Origin: Anniella stebbinsi
Lineage: Eukaryota > Chordata > Lepidosauria > Squamata > Anniellidae
Length of the DNA: 64,000 nucleotides
Direction: 5' to 3'
NCBI GenBank assembly: GCA_029215795.1
Contig: JARDYH010000005.1
Span: forward strand, 34,478,001 to 34,542,000
The position numbers were made by a program, and so were the translations under genes. Shown here piece by piece: positions 52,556 to 64,000 of this stretch (position 1 is its first letter; each line of letters starts with the position of its first letter). The notes beneath the pieces were generated by a model, which saw only the letters and a list, made by a program, of their open reading frames with translations, searched no databases and had not been told where the DNA came from.

Positions 52556-53960
52556 CATTTCCAAGACAGCAGATAAGGGGAAGTTGCCACAAGCCTGGTG
52601 AGGTGGGAGTGTACAGCGGCGGATTCTTGGCAGGAGGAATAGGGGGGCAGATGCTCCGTGGGCGGGTTCTCGCCAGGGCCATCCAATACCTGGAAAAATT
52701 ATGCTTTTATGGCTTTACATTTGGTCTCAACGCCAATGCTGCCCTGCTAAAAACTCTAATTGTAGGCACATCCAATGTTTAGAAATTGTACCCACATGTG
52801 ATTGTGATTGGCCAGGGGCTAACATGTAATCCACGGCGAGACACTCAGGTGGGTGGGGTTAACAAATGGCGGGAAAATCCAGAGGAGGTACCATCAGGAG
52901 ACAAGGTGGTGCTTTCGTCAATTTTTGAACGTTCAGCCATACACCCCTGAACCCACTCTGCAGCGAAACTCTGCATATAAACAATTGTAAAGTGCATTTT
53001 ATGATGCCCGTAATTCACCTTAATGGCTCTCTTCTACAGCTATTAGACGTAAATACGAATATAGGAAAAAGCGCGTATTATCATAAACAGGTGCCAAAGA
53101 GACATCACGTAGACCCCCCTCCCTCCCCTTAGTCATTGGAATGACTCCCTTAAATTTCAGTTTATTTTCAGAACAGCACCTGCCTTGTTCAAGGTGCCCT
53201 TCGTGGCTTTGTGTATCTCTATGCTTGGGATGGAATCTATCAACTCATCTGAGATCCTTTTTGGCTTCATCTCTGTTATCACTGCCTACCTTACATATAT
53301 TCTCTCCTGCGTATTTGTTGCTGTTTGAAAACCAACTTCAGTTAGGACTTTGTAAATGCTACGACTTCGTAGGAGCAGAGACGACGCATGTAATAGAAAT
53401 AGAGCATTAAGTACAGAATTCAGCATTCTGAGAAACTCAGCCTTCAATTTTTTAAAAAAGCAAGTCTTTAGCCCTATCATCTGCAGAGCTAAGCCTGGAC
53501 ACACTAGGACAATGGCTGCTGAAATTTCAAATAATTGTCAGAATGGAATAGCAAGTGACTGGGGCAGAGCTCCAGTGCTCTGTATAGCTCATTGCCCCCT
53601 TCCCCAATAACTAACAAAAGCAAAATAAATTATGTAAACAGAAGCGAAATTATGCAAATATGCCCACTTTCCACAGAATCTGTTTTTAGTGGCTCAGAAT
53701 AGCTTACCTGCATGAAGAACTTTTTAAAAGGTGGAGGAACACATAGCCTTGGCTATTAATTTCCTGAACCCCATTCCCATAGTTTGACCCTCCACTTCCC
53801 TTGGATCAGCTACAGCAAGGTTGCTCAAAAGGTGGTATCTGATGAAGTTGTTCATTTTGACTCCATGTTAGGTAAAGCCGTCAAACTGAACGGTCATGGA
53901 ACCGAAGGAAAGTAAAAGGACTTATTCTCTGCCTGATCCTCACAAGGCAATTGGGATTGT
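52556..53960. other. Intergenic DNA without recognised genes
   Basis: A possible decayed TIR element around 52840-53110. Otherwise nothing specific. Confidence 0.4.
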
Positions 53961-53962
53961 AT

Positions 53963-54200
53963 AGAACATAAGGAGAGTCATGCTGGATCAGACCAAGGGT
54001 CCATCTAGTCCAGCACTCTGTTCACACAGTGGCCAATCAGCTGTCGGCCAGGAACATACAAGCAGGACACAAGCACAACAGCACCCTCGCACCCATGTTC
54101 CCCAGCAACTGATGTATATAGGCTTACTGCCTTTGATACTGGAGGTAGCACATAGCCTTCAGGACTAGTAGCCATTGATAGCCTTCTCCTCCAGTGGGGT
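53963..54200 (-). mobile_element. CR1-like LINE 3' UTR fragment
   Basis: GAACATAAGGAGAGTCATGC, TGGATCAGACCAAGGGTCC and TTCACACAGTGGCCAATC match the tail at 16152. Confidence 0.85.
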
Positions 54201-54441
54201 GCCTGCTTGTCTGTTGCATGAGGGTGCAAACACAAACCAGAGCAGCTCCCTCTAACATTTGTTGGTTTTGTATATTCCTTTCTGTTATGCCTATCTTAAT
54301 ATTCATTGGGGGAGGGGCAGAGCTGGGGGAGGTACAGAAAAGGAGCTTTGGAGCACAGTCTTATGCCTTTTTAGGCATATCTTATGGGTCAATGGCTACC
54401 TGGGAAATACTGGGAGTGGTAGAACATTCTTCTGTCTAAAT

Positions 54442-55655
54442 TAGGGGTGTGCATGGACCCCCCCGGATCGGATTGGGACCCGGATCGGGACCTCCAATTT
54501 TGTCTCGGATCGGACAAAACTGGAGGGCCCCCGGACCGGATCAGGTCCGATCCCGATCCAAAAATCGGAACTTTTTGGATCGGCCGCCATTTTCCCCCCC
54601 ATAGACTTGCATTGCAATGTAAGTCTATGAGGAAAAAATGGCGGTGAGTGGGAGAGGGGGGGCCTAACTCCTTTCCCCCCTCGAGGCCGTCCACTGTGGA
54701 TGGTCCTGGGGGGGTAAGCCCCCTTCCCCGCGCTCCTTACCCCCCCCGGGGCCGTCCGCTTCCATCTGCTGGCGCCCGCAGGCGCCAGCGGATGGAAGCG
54801 GATGGCCCCGGGGGGGAAACCCCCTGCCCCCTGCCCCCTGCTTACCTTTCCTAGCCGTCTGCTCCCATCTGCCGCTGGCCGCTACTGCGAGCAGGCTTCG
54901 CAGCCTGCCCCTAGGTAGCACGCCAGGTGATAATCACCTGATCATCATCACCTGATCATCACCAGGTGATCATCAGGTGATGATCACCTGGCGCGCTACC
55001 TATGAGCAGGCCGTGAAGCCCGCTCGCAGTAGCAGCCAGCGCCGGACGGGAACGGATGGCCAGGAAAGGTTAGTGCGCCGCGCGCCCCCCCTCCCCCCTG
55101 CTCCCTGCTTACCTTCCCTGGCCGTCAGCTCCCGCCCAGCGCTGGCCGCTACTGCGAGTGGGCTTCGCGGCCTACTCCTGAGTAGCACGCCAGGTGATAT
55201 CATCACCTGGCGTGCTACCTAGGAGCAGGCCACGAAGCCCGCTAGCAGTAGCAGCCAGTGCTGGACGGGAGCGGACGGCCAGGGCAGGTAAGCGCGCCGC
55301 GCCCCCCACCCCCATGCCCCCTGCTTACCTTTCCTGGCCGTCTGCTCCCGTCCGCCGCCCCCTGCCCCCGTTGTCGGCGGGTGCCCGCTGGTGCCCGCCG
55401 ATAGAAGTGGACAGCCCCGCTAGGGAAGCCCCTCCCCCCCCGCTGTCTGCTTCCATTGGTGGGCGCCCGCCAATGGAAGCAGCAGCGGGCGCCGGCCAAT
55501 CCGCCGATCCATCCGAACCAGTTCCGAACCTTTCCGGATCGGATCGGAATGGATTGGCTGATCCAGCGGTGAGATTGGAAATCGGATAATTTATCCGATT
55601 TCCCCCTGGATCAGCTTTGGATTGTGGATCGGATCCGGTCCAGTGCACATCCCTA
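54442..55655. mobile_element. Large palindromic hAT-like element (family F), copy F2
   Basis: 1214 bp. Ends TAGGGGTGTGCATGGACC and the complement of TAGGGATGTGCACTGGACC, as in F1. Flanking 8-mers GTCTAAAT/GTCTGAAC agree at 6 of 8. GGATCGG-rich flanks and a CATAGACTTGCATTGCAATG hairpin (54600-54628) match F1. The interior differs: two large palindromes with GCAGGCTTCGCAGCCTGC-like arms, centred on stacked AGGTGATNATCACCT units (54917-55000 and 55187-55212). No transposase. Confidence 0.88.
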
Positions 55656-56003
55656 GTCTGAACACACATAGGATTGCACCATTATTGCACCAGATCTCCA
55701 ATTTAAGGAGTATGGCAAAAGATGGGGACTTAATACAGCGGTTTAATTTAGACCTTTCCAGCATTTTCTCTTGCAAGACAACTGTACTGATCTTTGAGCA
55801 CTGACAGAGGATGTGGTGCAGTATTCCTTCCCATTTTCCCAGGCATATAATTTATATCGAGGGTGGCCAGAAAGTATATTGAATCTGCTGGTAGATCCCT
55901 GAGTGATTTGATCCGTAAGGATTTCTAATTTCCAGTTGTTTAGCAATGGCAACAACAAATGACACCACTCCCTTACAAATTATAGTGCTGAAATGTAGAG
56001 CAT

Positions 56004-56172
56004 CATCACACAGGAGGTTTAATGCACATTTACCGTGACTTTGATCCACTTTTTCAGGGCTGGGCTCACTCAGGGCGATAGAACAGCATGATGGGGATGA
56101 CATCATGCCAGTCCAGTGCTGAAAAAGTGGATCAAAGTCGCAGCAGATGTGCATTAAACCTCTCGTGTGATG
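56004..56172. mobile_element. Palindromic TIR element (family G), copy G2
   Basis: CATCACACAGGAGGTTTAAT at the left, ATTAAACCTCTCGTGTGATG at the right, then inverted GCACATTTACCGTGACTTTG against CAAAGTCGCAGCAGATGTGC, and TCCACTTTTTCAG against CTGAAAAAGTGGA. Confidence 0.85.
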
Positions 56173-56994
56173 TCGCTCGTAGAAAGTGTAGTGTAACCAG
56201 GGGGTAGACTTCAGTATGGACAGAATATGAGCTCCTCTCAGTTCTAGTATTAAAACAAATTCCTTGGTTCAGAATTCTTTTGGTTTAAATGTATGTCTTT
56301 TGCACCAGGCTCTGGTTGGTGGATCTAGGAGTTCTAATAAATAAAAAAAAAAAAGAAGAAAGATCTTGCAAGCTCGAAGTTTGCCCTTCCCTGATTTATA
56401 TGAACTTTTGTTTAAAAATAAAATAAAATTCTCATCTTCACCTACTGAGAACTGTGCATGAATAGGTTTGGCTGTGTTGGTTGCTACTTTGCTATGGATG
56501 CTTTGCCGTGCTGTAATTACTCATAAAGTTGCAGTGAGCTATTGGACCACTTGGTGGAGTAAGGGGACTTTAAATATCATGGGAATGTGCTACCAATAAA
56601 TGGAGAAACATCTTGATTCAGTGAAGAAAAAGGACTGCAGGCTGCCTCAAGATGTCTCTTTTTTGTCTCCTCCTCCTCCAGTGTACAGCAGAATGTGTGA
56701 GAACACTCCTGCATATGTGGTGTGTCCTAGCAGATTATCTCCATGCAGGAAAAAATGTTATGTTTCAAGCAGCCCAGAGATTTTGATCATATGTTGTATT
56801 GTTGGTGCATGGCCAGATGCATGGCAACCAAGGGTCACTGAATATCAGGCCTTGCTGTTGTGCCACCCCATCTTCTCCAACACTTTGGGGTTGATCATTT
56901 TGCAATGGAAACAGGAGCTTTCCATATTTTTGCCATCCATTTTTGGGGTAATGAAGTAATTTTTCCCTGCCATCAAAATGGTGAAGCAATTGGG
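56173..56994. other. Intergenic DNA without recognised genes
   Basis: AT-rich. No gene or defined repeat recognised. Confidence 0.45.
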
Positions 56995-57195
56995 GGCAAG
57001 GGACATATTTATTGCATTTGTATTGTGCCCTTTCTCCAGGGATCTCTGGGTGGGGATTACCCCATTTCTATCCTCACATCAACACTGTGAGGTAGGGAGT
57101 ATGAATGTCCCAAGGTCACTCAGTAAGTTTCATGGCAAGGGGGTATTTGAACCCTGGTCTCCATGGTCTAAGTCTAACATTCTGTCCACAGCATC
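56995..57195 (-). mobile_element. tRNA-derived SINE
   Basis: Complement of the SINE layout seen at 12122: a B-box read on the minus strand as GGTTCAAATACC, preceded by TAGACTTAGACCATGGAGACC, with the CCTCACAGTGTTGATGTGAG body. Confidence 0.75.
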
Positions 57196-57894
57196 ACACT
57201 GGGATGAAAGAAAGGATTTGGGACGAAGGGAACAGGAACAGAATAAGGTAAGAGGGACAAATCGGGATGTGGGAGGGAGACTGAATCCCTGAGAGATTAA
57301 AGTCAGAGCTGAATGCTACTAGGAGAGGCTTCAGGAGCAGGGCCAGCCCAAGACATTTTGCTGTCTGAGGCAGAGTAGCAAATGGTACCTCCCCACACTC
57401 CCAACTCAAGGTACATAGTAGCCAAAGCCAGCCAAGTTCTTTTGATATCCCACAAACACCTCTCCACATCTCTGACAGAAGGAAACTAATAACAAATGAA
57501 ATAACTAATGATTTCCTACCCTTTCATGACACCCCAAATCTCCTGTCCAAGGCAACTGCCTCATTCAGCTTAATAGTAGGACCAGCCCTGTTCAGAAGCA
57601 TCAGAGCATCTGCTTTTTAGTTCTGCAAGTGGAACATCCAAAGAGGAACTTGCCTGTCTCCCATTTGATGAGATGTATAAGCTGTTCTGTAGCTGAAACT
57701 ACACTATATCACTGAGGAAGGTGTTCAAGTTCCCCTTTTCAATATGCACCAGAAGCACCAAAAGTGTCACTTGCCAAACAATTTTTCCTGAAGCTGCTCT
57801 AAAGATATGAGAATTGTATCTCATTTGGTAGGAATGGGATCCCACTGATCTCAGAACAGGAAAACTGCGCACTCACTGGTAAAAGAGTGAACAT

Positions 57895-57898
<4 letters not shown>
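57196..57898. other. Intergenic DNA without recognised genes
   Basis: Nothing gene-like seen. Confidence 0.4.

Positions 57899-57945
<47 letters not shown>
57899..57945. repeat. (CT)23 microsatellite
   Basis: Uninterrupted CT run. Confidence 0.95.
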
Positions 57946-57948
<3 letters not shown>

Positions 57949-58624
57949 CTGGCGTATTCCTGAAAGATTCTGCCATGGGGAAGCAGTTCCAGCTGGGCAG
58001 GTGTGTGAAGAGAGCATTCATGTGTTGTTATGAATATTGGCCTGATTACCAGTGTTTTAAATTCTCCCACGGAGGGAAAATCAGATGTTCTCCCCCCCAC
58101 AGTCTTCCAACTATGTTCTAAATTATGGGGCTGGACTAAAACACGTGACCTGAATTTCAAGTCCCCTGGGTTAAAGGATCCCAGGGCACAAAAGGGCATG
58201 CACTGCAAACTTAAAATAACTGTGACAGGATCTCGACCTGCTCTATCTCAGTAGCTTTCTAACTGGAGCCTGGTGAAGCCCAAGATGTGGATGGTGACTT
58301 CAAATCCATATGTGACACCTCACCTCTGCAGCTCCTAGCCATATGCTGCTCTAGCTCAAGTCTTTCTCCCACAGCAGGCATTTGGTGAGAATGCCCATAA
58401 CACTCTTTAAACTTTCCAAATGTGCCCGCCAAGTGAAAGAGGTTAGGGACCCCTGAGCTAAAGGAACATAAAGGGCCTTTGAGTGGAAGGGCTTTAGCTC
58501 ACTGGTAGAGCACATGTCTTGCAGACCGAAGGTCTGTGGTTCAGTCCCCATCATCTCATGGTTAGGTTGGGAAAGACCCCATGTTGGAAAACTAGAAGAG
58601 CTGCTCTCTTCCAGTCAGTGTACA

Positions 58625-59367
58625 CCAGGGGTGGCTAACTGAATTGTTGGAGGGGCACATTGGACCCCTGGAACCCCCCAGGCACACCCCTCTCCCACTG
58701 CAGCACTGGGAATCTGGCAGCACAGGAACATAACAACATAAAAAGAGCCAAGGGTCCATTTAGTCCAGCATTCTGTACACACAGTGGCCAACCAGCTGTC
58801 GACCAGGGACCCACAAGCAGGAACTAGTGCAACAGCACCCTCCTGCCCATGTTCCTCAGCAACTGGTGTATATAGGTTTACTGCCTCTGCTACCAGAGAT
58901 AGGACATAACCATCAGGACTCATAGTCTTTGATAGCCTTCTCTTCCAGGAATTGATACAACCTACTTTTAAAGCCATCTAAATTGGTGGCCACCACTACA
59001 TCTTGTGGTAGAGAATCCCATATTTCGAGTACGCACTGTGTGAAGAAGTACTTCCTTTTATCTGTCCTGAATCTCCCACCAATCAGCTTCATAGGATGAC
59101 CCTAGGTTCTAGTATTATGGGAGAGGGAGAAAACTGCCTCCCTATCCACATTCTCCACACCATGCATGATTTTGTACACCTCTGTCATGTCTCCCCTAAG
59201 CCTCCTTTTTCCCAATCTAAACGATCCCAGCTGTTGTAACCTTCTATCATAGGGGAGATGCTCCAGCCCCTTGATCATTTTAGTTGCCCTTTTCTGCAGT
59301 AGGGGACATGCTGTAGATAGAGACAGAGGACACAGTGGCCCAAGGGTCATGTGTGGCCCACTCCTGG
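58625..59367. mobile_element. hAT-like MITE nested in the SINE and itself split
   Basis: CCAGGGGTGGCTAACTG at the left and GTGTGGCCCACTCCTGG at the right are inverted ends of a small element. The central part is occupied by a CR1 fragment. Confidence 0.6.
58716..59303 (-). mobile_element. CR1-like LINE fragment nested in the MITE
   Basis: Minus strand: RATKMIKGLEHLPYDRRLQQ, RRLRGDMTEVYKIMHG and SLSHNTR (59102-59300), then a 3' UTR with TTCACACAGTGGCC-type sequence ending near 58716. Confidence 0.82.
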
Positions 59368-59435
59368 TTTAGACAGTACTGAGCTAGATGGAGCAATGAT
59401 CTGACTTGATATAGGAGCTTTCTGTATTCTTATGT

Positions 59436-60609
59436 TTGGGAAAACCAGGTGCCGGGATTGGATCGGTACAGCATCTAGGAACAAACACTTGATGTTTAGA
59501 GTGAGACAATGTGAAAACAAAATCCATCTTGTTTAGAAGGAGAACTCCCCAGTTCTTAATTAAAATGTCCTAGGGCCAAAACTTAATTTCATTGGTTTGG
59601 GAAAAGCATGGAACTAGAACCACATGGAAAATGACATTTCTAGTGTTAATCTCTCCATTGAGGATGTTGTATGGGTTCCCTGGAGTAAACACAGCCTGTG
59701 AATGTATTAGAAGATGTTGCTATTGCATGTTGGAAGGCAACCCAGATTGAAAACGATAAGGCCATCAGCCTCTGGGAATACATTTTCGACACAAGCCGTT
59801 GTGACACCAGCTCCACATTTACGAAATAAGCAGGGAATGACAATGATGGAAAAACATCTGGCCCTGACAGAATCGGACAAGTACTATGGCTTCCGGAGGA
59901 CCCCACGGTGAAATGTCTCCTCCCAAGTCACTAACCTTTGACAAGCCCTTCAGGAGTGATATGTCTGGAGTTGAGAAGGCGCTTCTCCTTCCCTAAATTC
60001 TCCGTGCTGTGAAGCATGTGATTCAAGTGGAGGGCATTTCTGGTAGTGACTAATACGGCAGCCAGCCGACATATTATTTATCCATCTATATGCTGATTTT
60101 CTTCTTTGGGGCTGATTTGCATTAAACATCTGGAATCATCCTGCTGCTACAGCCATCGTGCAAAGGCCACTCTGTTTCATGCTTGGGAACATGTATGGCT
60201 TTGCCTTAGAAGTCCCTTCCCCCAAATCTGTGTGCTATATGCACACACACACACACACACACACAACTTATTGCTCTTCAGTGATGGATCATGAATGTTA
60301 CCTATATTTAGCTGCAATAAGGAAAGATGAGTACATAGCTTCCAGTTCGTATGCACAGTCACTTGGGTGTAGTAGCGGGAGCTGCATGAACATAGGAGGC
60401 TGCAAATCCTGTGGAAAACAAAACCTTTGAATATTAAAATTCCAGAGCCCATTTTAATGTAAAGCCTTTATTAATTATTAGGCTAACCAAAACATCCCCA
60501 TAGATGTGCAAGCTTTCAAAATCTCTAGATCTCTCCTTGATGCAAGATGTTACAAAACGTAGAGGGGGATAGGGGAGGGGAATAATCTGACTTGATGGTA
60601 AAGTCTGTG
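59436..60609. other. Intergenic DNA without recognised genes
   Basis: A (CA)12 microsatellite at 60242-60265. No gene seen. Confidence 0.45.
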
Positions 60610-60974
60610 ACCCTGTTCACACATAATGGCTAACTATGGATTGTTTAAATGATAGCTAGTTGTGGCCACGAAGCAGCGGATACACTCATCACTTCCCCTT
60701 TCCTGGGTTGTTATTGGTATATCCGACCCCAGAAACGCTGGATTGTTTAGGGGTTAAATAACCCATGGTAACGCAACAATAAACTATACGTTAACTCTTG
60801 AGTTGTTTAATGCCTAAACAACCCAGACTTTGCAGGTTTGAATGTAATGATAACAACCCAAGAATGAGGCATTACTGGTTATTTAGAAAAGCAGAAACTG
60901 GTGGGCAGGAATCAGCCCACTTGCTTGCTCCCACATGCTCACAAACAGGTCACAGTTTGTTAACTATGCATTGT
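60610..60974. mobile_element. Palindromic element (family K), copy K2
   Basis: GGCTAACTATGGATTGTTTA at the left, GTTTGTTAACTATGCATTG at the right, and internal inverted GGGTTGTT/AACAACCC blocks, more diverged than K1. Confidence 0.65.
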
Positions 60975-61984
60975 TTGATTGTGTTGTGGTAAGATAATTC
61001 AAAATTCCCTTATATGTGCCTCTGAAATAAGAGTTAATAAAGTGTGTCTCATGAAGACCTCAGGTTAACTTGGCAAGAGGAAAACACGTAGGGAAAATTA
61101 ATAGTAGCTACATTCCTAAAAGCCGGGGACAAAAGGTTAAAAGAAGAACTGATACATCAATGAACTCTGCCTTCTTAGGAGACAGGCTATCTGGCAAAGA
61201 TTGTAATGTTTGTGGATTCTGTCTCTTAGTCAAAGATAGAGTTAACTGAATCCACATCAGAAGATTCTTTGAAGCCTATGTGTATTCAAGATAATTTAGA
61301 AATCAATCACTGTTTAACTGAGCAGAAATCCATGTATCCCTGTATGATTTTTTCTATTTAAGGTTCATCAAAATATGTAGTCAGTACCACTTTCTAGGTT
61401 TTGATTCCTAGGTGGTCACTTCTTGCAAGAAGGAGAAATTAAAGAGCTGCAGCCAGTTTTCGATCTTACACGTGTCTTTCGTCTGATTGGGATAGTGACG
61501 GTTGGGACACAAAACTACATCAGTCAAATTTTAAGACTCTTACCACAGTGTGAACCAGGTCATTGTGCCTGCATGTTCAGAATCCCAAGATGGGGTGGTG
61601 GAGAAGGGGTTTACAGATATTCATATTAGGCTCAGCATATCATGTGATGGTTATAGGTAGGACCTTCAACTGTCCTTAGGGCTGCTGGAAGCAAGAAAGG
61701 GGGAAATGTTGGATCCCCAATTTTTTAAATTATAAAATCCAATTGTTCTCAGAAATGTTTTCCATCCTGGGCTCCTTTTTCTAGTGGACCACATAGAGGA
61801 ATAGGCATTCTTTATATTAGAAAGCCAGCGATAATTTTAGGTGCTGTTCTAAAAAAAGAAGAGAAAAAGAAGTCAATTGACGCCAGAGTGGGTAGCTTTA
61901 CCTAGTAGTTGAGGGGATGAATTACACTAATATATGTTTTAGATTGACATGGCTATCTTTGCTTCTTTTGAAAATTATGTACCT
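60975..61984. other. Intergenic DNA without recognised genes
   Basis: AT-rich. Nothing gene-like. Confidence 0.45.
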
Positions 61985-62425
61985 GCCCGGACTCTAAGAT
62001 CATCCTCAGGGATCCTTCTCCATGTGCCCCTGCCAAAGGAAGTGAGGCAGGTGGCTACCAGGAGGAAGGCCTTCTCTGCTGTGGCACCCCGGTTGTGGAA
62101 TGAGCTCCCTAGAGAGGTTCACCTGGCACCTCCATTATATTCTTTTAGATGCCAGGTGAAGACCTTTTTATTTTCTCAGTATTTATTTAAACAGTTTATC
62201 AACTGAATTTTTAACTTTGCTGTTTTAACTTTGTATTTTAAATCTGTATTAATTTCTGCATTGCTGCTCGGTTTTATCCTGGTTGTGCTTTAATATTGTA
62301 TTTTATACTATATTTTTATACTGTTCTTTGTTTTATATTTTGAATGGTTTACATGGTTTTAATTTTTGTAAACTGCCCAGAGAGCTTCGGTTATTGGGCA
62401 GTATAAAAATGCAATACATATAGTG
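61985..62425 (+). mobile_element. L2-like LINE 3' fragment
   Basis: Encodes LRSSSGILLHVPLPKEVRQV then AFSAVAPRLWNELPREVHLA and LFSQ, the C-terminus of an L2/CR1-like polymerase. The UTR ends TTCGGTTATTGGGCAGTATA then AAATGCAATACATA. Confidence 0.82.
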
Positions 62426-62474
62426 CTCTATAAGAAAGAAAGGTCTAGCTTTTTAAAACCTTGGTTACTGGAGA

Positions 62475-63015
62475 CACACACTAGCCCTGTTCAGTCGTTA
62501 AACCCGCTTGCATTGGCTGCCTGTACATTTCCGAGCCCGATTCAAGGTGCTGGTTTTAACCTATAAAGCCTTACACGGCTTGGGAACACAATACCTGATG
62601 GAACGCCTCTCCTGACATGAACCTTCCCATGCACTACGGTCAACATCTAAGATCCTCCTCCAGGTGCCTACTCTGAGGGAAGCTCAGAGGACGGCAACAA
62701 GGGAGAGGGCCTTCTCTGCAGTAGCCCCCCAATTATGGAATGATCTCCCAGATGAGGCCCACCTGGCGCCAACACTGTTATCTTTTTGGCGCCAGGTCAA
62801 AACTTTTCTTTTCTCCCCAGCATTTTAACAGCTTAAGTTGAGGTTTTTAACTGAATTTTTGGCCAGGCTTAAAATTTTAAAATGTTTTAAATATCAGCTG
62901 TTTTATGTTTTATATTTTTTAATTTTGTATATTGAATTTTTAATGATCAATTTTTTAAATTTTGTATACCACTATGGGGCGGTATAGAAATGTAATAAAT
63001 AAATAAATAAATAAA
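62475..63015 (+). mobile_element. L2-like LINE 3' fragment, second copy
   Basis: LHWLPVHFRARFKVLVLTYK, ALHGLG, one stop, then AFSAVAPQLWNDLPDEAHLA. The UTR ends ATGGGGCGGTATAGAAATG and an AATAAATAAATAAATA tail. Runs in the same direction as the previous copy, 50 bp after it. Confidence 0.85.
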
Positions 63016-63555
63016 ACCTGAACAGGCTACACAAATGCATAAGTGGAACGTGGGGTCACACATCCTAGCCCCGCCTTCTACGTCCCAGTGCGTGCATCTC
63101 AAAAACGGAGCGTCCGTTCGCATTCAGGTGTGAAAATGGAGCTTGTCTGAATGTTTTGCAAGCAGAAAACAAAATACGCCCTTAGCCATGAATCAGATCT
63201 GTCTGTCTCCCAATCTCCCGCTCTTTAATGCTGTCCAAAATTTGCTTCTTGGCCGCTGTATTGTCTCTGTCTGTTACAATATGGTGGGAATCTGCAAACT
63301 CTTTAGACAAGCATTTTGCGATTGAAAATGCCCATCCTGGCCGTTATCACATTAACAAAGAATGTACATGCTGAAGCATTAATGGCTGCACTTTTTCCTT
63401 ATTGAGATATATATCTCCCTGTAGTTTTCTGCTGAAGTATTATTATTTCACTTTTCCTAAAGGCATCATTTGTTATAAATCATACTCTTTTCCTAATCCT
63501 TTGAATTAAAAAAAAGGCAATATACTTAAATTTTTAATTCGAGTCTCCAGGGTGA

Positions 63556-63588
<33 letters not shown>

Positions 63589-64000
63589 GAGAAGCTTTGA
63601 AATTTACCACCCTGGGACCAGCCTATACATTATGCCTGCCATGTTGAACCTGCCTCAAATCATCTCATTTGGCAGTTGTCACCCTGTGATAATTATATTT
63701 TTGTGCAGCTTACTTTCTCCATACCACTGAAAATGTAAAAAAAATCAAAGGTTGGCATGGGTAGAAGAAAATCGCCACAGTTATGAGCCAGAAAACAGCT
63801 TCATATAATAACAGTTGCCACAGGGAACATTTTTAAGCAGAGTGGCCACTTGTGAATCACAAAAAAAATGAGAACAAGCATGACTTGAAAAAAGAGAAGA
63901 TGAAAGTGGGCAGAGATTTGCATAAAATGTGCATAGGCCAATTTATATGGATGCAGCCAAATTCTAATTTAAATAGGAATACGGTACATCTTACCATAGT
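63016..64000. other. Intergenic DNA without recognised genes
   Basis: Contains an (AT)n run at 63556-63582. No gene seen before the window ends. Confidence 0.45.

Larger units (their letters stand above)
58484..59435 (+). mobile_element. tRNA-derived SINE split by nested insertions
   Basis: Head at 58484-58624 with A-box TAGCTCACTGGTAGAGCA and B-box GGTTCAGTCCC. Its tail resumes at about 59368-59435 (CAGTACTGAGCTAGATGGAG ... CTGTATTCTTATG). The middle belongs to later insertions. Confidence 0.75.

Noticed and set aside
58490..58560. tRNA gene candidate with A and B boxes
   Set aside because: The acceptor stem does not pair and the body continues into a SINE; it is a tRNA-derived SINE head.

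Overview
The window is vertebrate nuclear DNA, most likely from a squamate reptile (lizard). That call rests on two intron-rich vertebrate genes and on dense CR1-like and L2-like LINE fragments, tRNA-type SINEs, an L1 fragment and many small palindromic DNA transposons of a kind I associate with squamate genomes. The species cannot be named from sequence alone.

Two protein-coding genes account for all cellular coding sequence. COIL (coilin, the Cajal-body scaffold) is on the minus strand: 7 coding exons between 12771 and 1815, giving 617 residues. SCPEP1 (retinoid-inducible serine carboxypeptidase, family S10) is on the plus strand: 13 coding exons between 20102 and 45977, giving 446 residues with an intact Ser159-Asp364-His424 triad. 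Every exon junction was checked for splice sites and phase, and both genes appear intact. They lie head to head about 7.3 kb apart, the same pairing as in human 17q22. Each has one intron with a GC donor in an identical CAG|GCAAGTGT context.

Layout: 1-1590, a decayed non-LTR retrotransposon; 1756-12910, COIL with a CpG-rich promoter; 12911-20000, a repeat-filled intergenic interval; 20005-46500, SCPEP1; 46500-64000, no recognised cellular gene, containing an L1 ORF2 fragment with a 643-codon open frame, nested SINE/DNA-transposon/CR1 insertions and two L2-like LINE tails.

The most unusual material is the non-autonomous DNA-transposon content. A 1.6-kb hAT-like element in COIL intron 4 (4361-5971) has a perfect 8-bp target duplication. 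Its interior is a periodic array of palindromes in which the 8-mer CAGGTAAG occurs ten times, at first with a strict 94/136-bp alternation. A relative with the same ends and a different interior lies at 54442-55655. Also present are a 320-bp foldback hAT family (six copies), a roughly 355-bp GCGC-rich element (four copies) and several small families ending in GACGACAC-like repeats. No bacterial-type system, CRISPR array, intact virus or new protein-coding system was seen.
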